A stretch of DNA of 64,000 bases from Prinia subflava. Lineage: Eukaryota > Chordata > Aves > Passeriformes > Cisticolidae. Below are positions 35,513 through 47,005 of the stretch, in pieces. Numbering within the stretch: the first letter of the stretch is position 1; each line of letters begins with the position of its first letter. The position numbers and the translations under genes were made by a program. The stretch covers positions 24,941,287 to 25,005,286 of the forward strand of contig NC_086283.1 of the NCBI RefSeq assembly GCF_021018805.1, given 5' to 3'. The notes under the pieces are model-generated. The model saw nothing but the letters and a program-made list of their open reading frames with translations, ran no database searches and had not been told where the DNA came from.

Positions 35513-36962
35513 TGTTACTTGTCACTTGCACTTGTGTTTATGCCTCACACCAGACTGTCAGGGTTTTTCTCTTTTTTTTTGGAGCAAGCACTGTGACTTC
35601 TCTGAAGTATCTGGCTCTAATTGCAGTAGGTGGGATGAGGCTGGTTTACAGAAGATGGGTCATTAGTGCTACCACCTGGAGCTGCTGCCAGGTGGGATGG
35701 GGGATGGCAGAGCATGGACTGTTTGTGGATAACCCTTTGTGTGTGTGCCTGGGCTGGGCACTCTCTGGAGGGCACTTACACACTGAGCTTGTGCTTCTGC
35801 CCATCAGCTGGGGCTTGGTCAAATCCCACCAAAGAGGATATTTTTAATTTGAAAATGTGTATGAAAAGCCTCTTTGTTTTCCAGCTGGTGTTCAGAATAT
35901 TCATAGAAAAGACTTGATTTTGTTATCATGTCAATCGCTTGTCCTCAGATGTCTTGCCTTCATGGACTTCTTGGATTAATTATACTTTGTTAAAAATGAG
36001 AAAGAATTTTTTTTTACTTGTTCTGTGCAGTAGCAGACTGAGTTTCACCAGACTGTGAGTCTCTCCAGACTGTGATTCTACTTTGGCCATATTGGCCTGA
36101 AGACACCTGATTTTTAGTAGCTAAGTCATCCTGAGTCTGTCCAGCAAAAATACCAGGATGGATGCATGAGTCTAAAGAGCTGTGGTCAAACTGATTAGCA
36201 AATATAAAACCACTGAAACCCAGCTAATTCAAAGGCTTCAAGACCTATCCTTAGTGCCAAACTGATGGATTTGGGGAACAGGGGATGATAACCTCAGCCT
36301 GTTTTCTAAGGGGTAAGTTTTATCCTTTCCATAGTGATGAGACTCTGAATTGAATTTCCTCTCTAGGACTTAGCAATATAAAACAAGGTGTTGATTTGAC
36401 TTTTTAAAAAAGCTTTCTTCTGTATTTTACTACAACAGTGTGACAGGTGTTTTTGTTGTTTTGTTCATTCTTTGGTGATTTTGTTTTGGGGATTCTTTAT
36501 GCAGCAAAGCTCAGCAGTGTTTTCTGGCACAACTGTGACATTTTTCTGCTCTGCATTCTCAGCATTAGTTTCTGCCCAGTGCTGCAAGGGTGGTTACAGT
36601 GGTACCTTGATTGTCCTGGAGGAAGAAGATAATGAAATGGAGAGAAAAGGATCCATGGAAGCCCTTTATGGTTAGTGCTCAGGGATTTCTTGCTCCTTCC
36701 AGATAAGTGTAGACATGTGAGTCATGGACATAGGCAGTCTTTAGCAGATTGGGAAGAGTTCTCCCGATAAGCTTTCTAGGAGCAAACTTTATAGCTACTA
36801 ACCTTTTAGAGTTCATCCCTGTCTTCAACCTCCATTCAGTCAAAAAGTGAAACTAAGTGCTGTATTTTTAGAACATACTGTTCTGCAAGAAGTAGAACAA
36901 GAGTCACATACTTTCAGCTACAGATGTGCATCTTTTGTGCACTTATGTGTTCCCTCCTTATC

Positions 36963-36968
36963 AATAAA
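36963..36968 (+). terminator. Candidate IL13RA1 polyadenylation signal
   Basis: First AATAAA after the IL13RA1 stop codon. Use is not demonstrated. Confidence 0.45.
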
Positions 36969-39824
36969 TCCAAGTTTTGTTCACTGAACCTCTCAAATAC
37001 CGGTTTTTCCATGTCTCTTATCCTCCTTTGGTTAATGGTAGAAAGGGGAGGAGAAAAGTAGCAGAATTAGCAGACCCCCTATTAACATATGACTTTTACC
37101 TCCAATCAGGCTAAAAACCCCCCAACATTACAAAAATTAATAAATGGGACAAAATAAAAATAAAGCCTCAGGGATTTCAGTGAGATAAAACTCAGGTTAT
37201 ACAAAGTCAGCTAGTAGCACCCTCTGAAATTCTAGAGATTAAGGAATAGCATGAGGGAAGATTAATTACATTCCTTGCCAAATTCATTCCCTCTGCAACA
37301 TTTATGTTATTATAACGATAAATAATCCTTCAATCTACCTCATTTGGAATGTTGCTCAACACAGACCACTAGACAAACAGAAATGTATAATTTCAAGATA
37401 CGTAAGCATAACAGTGCAGTATAAAGTTTTGTAGTTTTCAGCATAGCAATCTAGGAAAATCAGTACATACCCCTAAATTCTTTTGACTTTTATGCTGGTG
37501 TCTATGACAAAACCAAAATTTATTTGATTAAAAACAAACAAACAAACAACCCCAAACAAATTCGTAAAGCCATAGAAGTGGAAATAAAAATAGATGAAAG
37601 GTGTTATGCCAAAAGGAAGTTTTAAATGCAAAGGATGGTTTAGGTCACTATATAGAAATAACACTAGTTGACAGTTCCTCATGGATTCATTTCTTGAGCC
37701 TGTGTTTCAGCATGTAAAGCAAGTGTCTGAACATACTTTCACGTTTAACATGCTTTTTTTTAAGGTAAGAGGCTTTTTAGCTTGAAATTATCCAAATTTT
37801 GCTATCATTTTTTTTTCTTCATTGCAGTTACTTGATCTGTAAATTTGTTCAAAGAGTGAATAAATATGATTGACTGCTTTTCAGCATACTGGCGTGGCTT
37901 TTTTTTCTTGGGTTGAGGAGATTAAACTGAGGCCAAAGAGATGGGGTTTTAATGAGAAACCATGTTTGATGCATGCAGAACCCAGAGAAGAAAAGCTAGT
38001 TGCTTTGCCCTCTTCCCTTTCAAGAGTGAACGCAGCCCACACGCTCATTGTGGATGGACTGCAATGGCCATGTTTTGACTGGGGTAATGGAACAGAGATG
38101 AAGCTGAGCACAAGGTTTGGGCTCTCACACTCTCTGGACTCAAGACCATTCTACTTCCTCACATTGGCATGTTATTTTAACACTATAGAGATTTAATAAA
38201 TCATCAAACTGGAATTTGACTGAAATTGATGCAGCCTTCCCCAATGTATCTTCAATATTTTATGTCTGTGTTAGCTGCTGAACTTATTGAAAATGCCAGG
38301 TTGCTAAACAAAAAAAAAAGCCATCAACTTGTCACTTAGACCCAAATATATTCAAGTGCCAAATAAACACATTAGTAATGGCTTCTTGGAAAGATTCAGA
38401 GAGAGAATTCTTAGTTCAGTTCAGTGAGCAGATCATTCAAAAGGAAGATATAAACCATGACATCAAACCCCAAGACTTTCCTATTTCTCTTTCACAGTTT
38501 TACAGTTTTGGTGGTAATAATGACTAACAATGATTTTAATCACTTCCCATAAGTGATCTTTTCCTATTTTAATACATTTTGTTAAATAATCTAAGCTTTC
38601 TGTAATTGGCATCATTGAGAAATTGAACAATTTTTTTTTGGGGGGGGAGGTTAAGGAATGACATAATACAGTTGAAAAAAGTTCTAGAAGAGAACACTGA
38701 AGTGTAAGCCATAGTGTTTTCAGTGCTTACTGGGTTGAACTATTCACAGGTTGGGTATTTCCATTCACTGGAAAGTATTCAATAAACTTATTTCTTAGCT
38801 GAAACTTAAAATACTCAGAATTTCCTTTGGAAAGGAAATGTTTCAGGTTTTTATTTCATTATTAAAACAATAAAGAACAGAATGAATTTTTTTGTTTTGG
38901 AGGGTTTTCCACTCACTCAAGCAAGAGCAGGATGTAGGTGAGTAGGGGGGTGGAAGTCCAGATATGGTCAGGATGTCGCAGAAACCTCCCTCCCTCCTTC
39001 TCACTCAAGTGCCATGGTTGGGCAGCAGCTGAGATCTGCAGGCCCAGGAACAGGCGGCACGGGGAGGGGCAGCTCTGCTGGGTTACTGAAGGTTCATCAA
39101 GATGAACCCCAAATACTTCAGTTTTAAACAATATTTGCAAAATATGTTTTAGGGGAGCAAGCCCCACGGGTTGCATTGCCAGCTGTAGAAATGTAGCTTC
39201 TAGATAATACTGAAAATCCAAATTTAAAAAAAAAAAAAAAGCAGATTAAAATCTCTCTATTTGGATGAACTTCCTGTAAGCTGTTGAATCAAGGTGATAA
39301 CAAGAGGCTCATATCACATGATGTAACTAAATCCACGCTGTTACCACAGCAAAGCAATGTGGGTTTGGGTGGGTGGCAGAGGGAAGAGAAACTTTCTTTC
39401 AGGTCCGGAAACTCTGTCTCAGGTTTGTAACATGTAAAAACCTGAAAGCTTGTTGATGACTTACTGGGGTTTTTTGGGGTTGGTTTTTTCTTTCAATCTG
39501 TTTTTCCAATATGCTGGTTAGGTTAATGAAATTCTTTCTCTTTGTTTGTAAACCTTGTGGTGTTTATCACTGAAGCACCCCTTCTATGGCCATTCTCTGA
39601 TTATTGGCAACTAGTTTTCTGAAGGAAACAATTTGGTGGGGAAAGAAAATCGCTGCTGTCACCACAGAGCTGAAAACCAGCCAGTGTACTCTAGTAAAAT
39701 AGTCTCTGCTTCTTGTTTGGCTTTTGCTAAAATACTGTAATTATTTTGATGACTCTTGCACAAAGCAGCTACAAAAAAGGTAACTTTTCAGTTAACCAGG
39801 GATCGCAGTAATCATGTTCTTAGC

Positions 39825-39866
39825 TTATTATATATAATATATTATATATATTATATATAAGTTATA
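39825..39866. repeat. AT-rich palindromic simple repeat
   Basis: Overlapping ttatatataa and attatatata words, each self-complementary, form an A/T-only stretch capable of cruciform or hairpin pairing. Confidence 0.75.
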
Positions 39867-41693
39867 TTGTTATTGTAGTTTCCCTCTATTTAATTTGGTT
39901 CAAAGAGCTAAAAATAAAATAGTTTATTTGGCTAAGTGCATGATGAGATTAAAAGCTTAGCAAGAAAGATATTTTGTTAACCTTAGGCACCGTCACTTTT
40001 TGGAATCTCAGGGAAAATTTGCAAAGCTACATCAAATGTTAGGGGCAACTGGAACCAGGGCAACTTTAAAAATAGAATTGCCCCTACATATTCTGTGCTG
40101 AAAGAAAATAAAAACAAAACCAAAACAAATCCAAGCAAACAAAAACCACAAAAAAACCAAAACAAAAAACCAAGATCAACTAAATATGTGCTTCATGGTG
40201 GAAAAAATCAGGCTGAGCAATGGGCATGTTGTCCTAGTAATCTACCGAAATTGATATTAGCAAGTTCTGTCTCAAAGCTCTGAAACACCAGAACTGAGCT
40301 CTATTTAAGACATTTGGCTATGTCATTGCTGCTTCATTACCTGCTTAGTTGTAGCAATAGAACCGATTTTTTTTCTTTTAAATGGCAGAGAGAACCAAAA
40401 TTAGTTTGTTTTGCCTGTTGGAGCCTTTCTCCCTTCTTTACTTCAAAGTCTTTTAGCCTCACTAGTTTCCTTTCTTCATATAAAATGTCAGTGTGGAAAC
40501 TTCTAAAATGCCAGCAAGGTACTTTTAAAATGTGTGAAACTGCTTGGGCCTTCAAATGTCAAAATCAGCTACAGGGAAAGCTATTTGGGGCATGGTTATT
40601 TAGTTCTAATGTCACACCCCATCATGTTCTAGGAGAATATTCAGCTGTGGAAAACCTTGCCTACATTGGTGGTACAAAGGCTGAGCCATTAGCTGACATT
40701 TTTCCACAGCTGACTTTCATAGCACTTTTCTTGCGTACAACACTTTATGACTTATTTAACTAGGAGGTATAAAAGCTAGAAATGCTAGCAACACACCAGG
40801 CAGAGAGAGAATGGCATTTGCCTTTCTGTATGTGGAATTTCAAGGATGTGGGATTTCTGTGTTTGAGCTTGGTTTGGAGTGAAAATTCTGTTTCTAAATC
40901 CTTGGGAACACTGGGCCATTTTATTAGGTGTGTAACAGTAATTCTTTTGTTTATGGGCTATATTAAAAATATATTGATCATTCATTTATTAAACCCTGGG
41001 TAGAGCTGAATGATTTGTCATGTTTTCTTCTGCTGAGTGGTGCCAAGCCAGAGTGCTTTTGGTGATCTGTCAAACTTGTGAAAAACTTTACTAGAGTCTC
41101 CCAAATATTTTGTCTCACAGCTGTGTTCTCTTTAATTCAAAAACTCCCTCACCAACTGCTCATTTTCACTAGAAATTGCCTTTTCCTCTGTCCTCCTCTC
41201 ACCAGAATATTGTTTGCACTCTGATCATGCTGCCAAATTCTATTCCTGCTTTTCTGCTTTGAGGAAAAAAAAGAGAAAAAAGCCTGAATCTTTAGGTCTT
41301 GTGTTTTCTAAATAATTTATTGTCCCATTGGTCTTTTTTAGAGTGTTGTCCACGAAGCCTACATAATGCCCAAACCACCAGAACAATTACAGATTCTGGC
41401 TGCTGGTCCTCTCTTCCCCATCTTCATCCAGAATTCATAGCTGCTACTTTCTGTGGCAAGAGGTTGCTGTGGAGGTGCACCTCAGTTCGTGGTTTTCTGA
41501 TTTCTGGTCTTCTCAGTAACATGGCTGTCCTGTCAGACCCTCCTCATTGCAAAATTCCTTTCTCCTTCCTAAGGGGAATGCTTTTGATGATTTTATTGGA
41601 CCACATTTTTGTCACTTGTGTTGCTTTGGAAAACCGCTGCAATTTTTTACGCTCATAATTTTGTCCTTGAACATCCTTCTAACCATTCCTCCT

Positions 41694-42165
41694 TGTGATA
41701 GTGAAGGGTTAAAGATGATTTCTGCATTGCAAGGGGCTAACTATGGGTGGTGGGGAAGCTAGAAGATGCACAGCCTGAAACCTGACGCAGCCAGGCCTTG
41801 GAACACAGTGTCAGCTTACTGTAACTAGCGTCATACTACTGTTTTAACCGAACCAGGTGTGACTCGAGCCCGGGAGATAATTGGGGAAGCATTGTCTGAA
41901 CCAAATCAAGTATAACTTAGGGTAAAGTATAGGTATGATTTGAGATAGTAACTAAGGATCAGGGGAGTCATTAGCTAGGGGTGGGTGTTAGTTCAGATAT
42001 GTATAAAATGAAGGTATAAAATCACAAAGAAACTTTGTACTCTCGGGCACAAGATTTGGGTGCTCCATCTCCCCTGTGTCCCACACACTCTAATAAAGAA
42101 CTGGCATGTGATTGCCTTTGTGTGCTTACATGTTTTTCCTACGCTGACACTTGGGTATAATCCAC
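41694..42165 (+). mobile_element. Probable solo LTR of an endogenous retrovirus
   Basis: The segment begins tgtgatagtgaagggttaaa and is distinct from its flanks. It has a promoter-like pair of tataaaa words (42002-42008 and 42015-42021), followed about 80 bp on by ctctaataaagaactggcat (AATAAA) and a GT-rich U5-like stretch ending near tataatccaca. This order (U3, TATA, R, poly(A) signal, U5) is that of an LTR. No coding remains are adjacent, and the ends and any target duplication are not resolved. Confidence 0.6.
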
Positions 42166-45100
42166 AGAGGGTCATCCCTGAGATGATCAAATGGTTTCAA
42201 CTGCTGAATAACGCTGTTACCCTGACAGATTCCTGCAAAGCAGCAGCATTTGCTGTCCTGCTGAGTGATCAAGTACTCTTAGGGACTTTTTGTTCAAACT
42301 TGTATTTCCTCAAGCTGATTAGGAGGATGTTGCCTCATATGCCAGGCCTATCAAAAAGGGAAACTAGTTTGGCACAAACTGTCCTTGATGGTGGTAAAAA
42401 TGCAAAGAAGGGATTAAAAAAACATTGTTCCAGAGTCACTTTAGGGATAAAAGTTGGACAAATGGACCAGCAGTTTCTTGGACGCTTCCTTTCTAAAGAC
42501 AATATATTTGTCCTTCAGATTTTAGACTTCTGTTTTCTACAGACCCCAAAGCAAACTGCCCACATTCCAGGTTGTATCAGTGTTCAGATTATTACCTGCT
42601 GCAGGATTAATAAAACCCTGCCCACCTGAAGACATCCACTTTATCTGATTGTTCTCCAGCTTGTTTGTCTGAATGTACGTGTTTGTTAATTTGGTCTGGT
42701 TAGACATAATCTTTTTTGAAAAGACTAAAACAAAAATTGACTACCCCAAGCTTCACAGCAGCACATTCTGACTTTTCCCATGTCTTGAGCCTGTAGTTCC
42801 TCTTCCTTTAGCCTGCAGTGTTGTCAGAGCCCCTTCCAGTGTTTTGCCCCTGTCAGTCAGGACTTGGTTGAGCCCACTGCTTTCTGGCCCTCAGTCCTGT
42901 CGGAAGCTGTGGTTCAGGGCCCCATTCCCAGGGGAGTGAGGGCTGGAGGGCAGAGAAAGGGCATGCTGGGGACAAATGAAAGTTATCAGTACTCACCCAG
43001 ATGGTGGCCACAGATTACAGCACAGACATAACAGCCTTTATTGTTAACTGCCTGCCAAGCCAGACTCTTCCTTTGGCTTCATTTCTCTACCTAATATGGT
43101 TCAAGTGCCTGGTAGGACTGCAGGGAGGCAGAGCCCTGCTGGCTGCTCCTCAATCCCTTTCCAACAGGTGGCTTTCCCCTGCCCAGACTGCTCTCAAGGT
43201 GGCTCAGTCACCCCTAAATAGTTCATTGCCAGAGGGTTCAGGATGCTGTTGGGCTCACACAAGTGCCAAAGCTGTACAGCAACTCCTTTTGATGTGCACA
43301 AGTTTTGTAGAGTTCATTTTATTCACACAACTTCCAGAGCTTAAACAGACACATCAGATGGGTAGCCCATGAGGATTTGCAGATGTCAGTAACACTGCCT
43401 TCAGTAGATGTCTTTCCTTGGGTGACAGAGTTGTAGTTTGCAGAGCCCAGAGCTGATTCAGCTGCTGTAGGAGTTCCTTCTTCTTGAGAAAATGCAACAC
43501 CCAGCTTGGGTTGGGAAGCAGCTGAGAGTTTTGTCACTTAGTGCAGAGCAGAGCTTCTCCAAGCTCTTTCCCCTCCTGCAGGTTTACAGACAGCCTAGGA
43601 AGGGCTGTGATGCCAGCATGTCCAGAGCACACACAGCTGTGGCATTCCCAGTCCATTCAGCTGACAAGCAGGCAAGGAATTGGGTCCTATCCCTCTCTGC
43701 CCAGCCAGGGACTCAGCCCCAGTCCAGGAGCATGGTGTGGGGAGGGAGAGGGACAAACAGACCTTCCTTTTTCCTCTTTTTCTACAACTCATGCTGCATA
43801 CCATGTTGAAAGCCAAGAGAAGCTGTACAGATGTTGACAGAAGCTCAGCCTAGTTCTCCATTAAAGTTTCTTGAAAAGAGTAAATATGACTGTGGAGAAG
43901 ATTCTTGGAAAACTGAAACAACTTACAAGAAGTAAAAAGGAAAGAAATGGAAAGAAACAGTCCAAGATGTTCACATATATTAATTAATTTATTTATATTC
44001 TTTGCTTTTCAGTGTCACACAACTTCTACATCACATTGATTCAAAATTAATATTATCTTTATTATCTATGACTTAGCAATTTTTATGCACTCGAAGTACC
44101 ACTAACTACACATGCTCTACCGTCCTCCATTCTTTGAAGTTAATGCTGAAAACACAAGAAACATGCACATGTGAGGTTTTAAAGTATAGTTCTTTGGTCA
44201 GGTACACCTTCCACAGTAAAGAAATGTGCTCTGACAGTATTTTACACTCAGCAGTAGCAATACACTGCAGCAAGAAAGGTGATACTTAAAACATTCTGCA
44301 GAAGTAATTACAATCTTAGCTTAACACAGCAAAACTAACATGTTTTGACAGACTCAAGATCAAAAATACATTTGTTTTACACTTGTGTTAGTAAACACCA
44401 AATGAAGTAAAACAAGTGGTTTCTTTGCAGAGAGCACCTCTGCCCCAGTCTGACAGCGCTAGATTGGCAGGAGGAAGGAGACATGGCAGAATCAGAGAAT
44501 GGTAGAAACACAGTAACACTGCAGCACTTCAGCCATTGAACTCCACATATTAAATTCAGTGATATTTAGCAGGATGGTGACTCTACAGATTGATCCAGAA
44601 TAGTGAAATTTCAAGTCTACTACAGGCATTAGATATTCACCAGCTGCACACAGAAAGCCTGTGCTTCCAAGACTGGCACCCAATTCTGCAAGAGTAAATA
44701 TCTCCCCTTCCCAGCTTCTGCCATGAAAAAATTTCCAACTCCAAAAATTTACTCCATTGAGTAAAATCAAATTATATCTTTTAACATTTTAAAGATATTA
44801 TCTATATTCCCCATAATTCTGATATTTATTTAGAGTTAGGAAGTTCTAACTTATAGGATGAAATGATTAATGCTTTATGTTTAAAGTGTACTAAGCAGTG
44901 CAATGCCACAAACAGCTTTTGGCTGCATTTCTATGGCATCAGATGGAGGGAGGTGGCTGGACCACCTCACCAGTGTGGCCCTATGAAAACATCAGCCACA
45001 TCAGTCCTTTTGTACAAAGATAATTCCTTTAAAAATTGCCTTAAGAAAGAACAGTTTCATTAAAATTAGACTTCCAACTGAAGTATATGTAAATAAAAAA

Positions 45101-46806
45101 GCATTGGCTGACACAGTCAGCATGGCTCAGTTTGGAACATGAAGTGCTGTGTGACTCTGGCTCCAGAGCAATGGCCTCTCACCTCCACATACCCGTAAAC
45201 ACCACAATGACACAAATAACACTGCAAGCAACACCCTACTCTTCTTGGGTTGGCATCTTTTCATTTTGCCTTCTGTGGGTACTCTGAAAGGCATGACCTG
45301 ACAAACATTGCTCCAGAACTAATACTTGTGATTCATATCAAATACAGATACATTACAGTCACATTTAATTTTCAGTTCCAGTGCAATTTAAGTTAAACTA
45401 TTCCCCTTAATATATTTTTAAACTGTAAACTACACTAGAAAGACACAATAATTTTATAAAATTCATTATTTTTTAGCTGAAGTTGCCTGTGAACTTGTAT
45501 GTAAGAAAATCAATTACATTTCTCTGTCAAATTACCATTAATTGAAAGTAGGGCACAGACTTTAGATACTTGAGGACAAAGTCCACTGCCCCCAGGGAAG
45601 ACAAGTGAGCTACTACTTGAAAGAGGTAATCTTCAATGACCAACAGGCTGCTAAAATGTGCCTAAGAATATATCTGTTCCTATAAATTAACTCTGTGGGC
45701 TTTGGTCAATAAAGGTATGATTTACCTAGCAAGTCTCTGTACTTCTTTCTTCTCAAAGAATTCAACTGAGAGCAGCATTTCAAATGGACAAGTAGTTAAA
45801 TTGCAATTAGCTCCTGCTTGAGAATAATTTTGTAAGAATTCAGTTCTTTAAGTGATTTGAGGCTGTTTAACATGTGAGAAAAATGTGCTACTTGATTCTG
45901 AAACAGCAGGAGCCAGTTGCTCTTTAGGCAAAAACTTGGCAGAATTTTCCAGTCTTTTGCTCTTGTGGAAGAAGCAGCTTCTCATAGTTGCTGAACTCCT
46001 TTATGTACTCAGAACATACCTAAAAATTATGTTGCAAACTGAATATCTGCCACAATTAGCACTTCTTAAAAACACTTTTTCTCTTGTAAAGCTAGAAGCA
46101 AATTCCAATTAAAAAATTATTTTAAAAATATTTCATTACACTTATTGATGAATAAAATATGTTAAAAATGTTTGATGCTATACTCACTACCTAACAGTAT
46201 ACGTTCAAAAGCAGACATATAAAAATATAGCACCTGACCTTGCTCAGGTGAAAAGAACTGAAAGTGGATTCCTGGATCATGGTACTAAAGGCACCATGGT
46301 ATTTAATACATTTCACAGGAAGCTTCAAGCCTAAAGAGCAGTTAGGCTGCCACTGGTAGCCTTCACTAAAAAAAATATCATTAAAGAACACCAAAATTCT
46401 AATCCTCAAGATTATTCTGTTTTCCAGCCTAAATTTTTATCACAGCCCATTAATTATTTTGCAAACATTGCCTTAAATATTAGGAAAGCTTGCCTTTCTT
46501 CTCAGTTCTCACTCAGATATATACATTTCCTGTATATATTTGTGTACAGGTAAAGAAAGATAATCACTTTTACTCCTTGGTATCCTGCCAAATAATCAGC
46601 TCACCGTACTGCCTATTCATCCTTCTTAAACATCACCGACCAAGACATTGTCTAATTTGTTTCAAGACTGAAAAATAAAGGCAACAATTGTCCTTCCCAG
46701 TTACATTGATGACCATTACAACCACCCTAAGAATTGTGATTTTATATTGTGTCTGCTAGTTCTAGAAAAGTGCAATGTGTAGAGGGTGTATTCAAGCTAT
46801 AGCAAT

Positions 46807-46812
46807 TTTATT
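46807..46812 (-). terminator. Candidate RADX polyadenylation signal
   Basis: AATAAA on the minus strand, 48 nt past the RADX stop. That would give a very short 3' UTR. Other minus-strand copies exist near 44.0-44.8 kb. Confidence 0.45.
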
Positions 46813-46859
46813 TCCCTCTTTTTGAATAATAATAATAATTTGAAAATTAAATTATTAAA

Positions 46860-47005
46860 TTACACTGGATCCAGCACACTTGACTCCACTGTCTTGTAGA
46901 TTTTGCTCAGAAAGACTTCCACGTTATCATCACCCAAATGACAGATGTCCAAGATGCAGATAACATGTTTGCCGTCGAGCTCCTTTGCTGCTTTTACAAT
47001 TTCAT
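46860..47005 (-). CDS. RADX: RADX terminal coding exon
   Basis: 146 nt, phase 1 in, ending in [40 protein letters not shown] and a short tail. A minus-strand AATAAA follows 48 nt after the stop. Confidence 0.95.

Larger units (their letters stand above)
35213..36990 (+). other. IL13RA1: IL13RA1 3' UTR (candidate)
   Basis: Non-coding sequence following the TAG. The first AATAAA is at 36963-36968, about 1.75 kb downstream, so a 3' UTR of that size is likely. It contains a 37-bp tandem duplication at 35439-35512. Later AATAAA copies lie at 37859-37864, 38781-38786 and 38869-38874. Confidence 0.55.
36991..46806. other. Intergenic region between convergent IL13RA1 and RADX
   Basis: No supported gene. 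It contains an AT-only palindromic stretch near 39825-39866, a probable solo LTR near 41694-42165 and long AT-rich tracts. Parts may be extended 3' UTR of either flanking gene. Confidence 0.55.

Noticed and set aside
36447..36675. Possible exon with an acidic stretch ending near a gttagt donor
   Set aside because: No matching partner exon, no similarity, and it lies in the likely IL13RA1 3' UTR.
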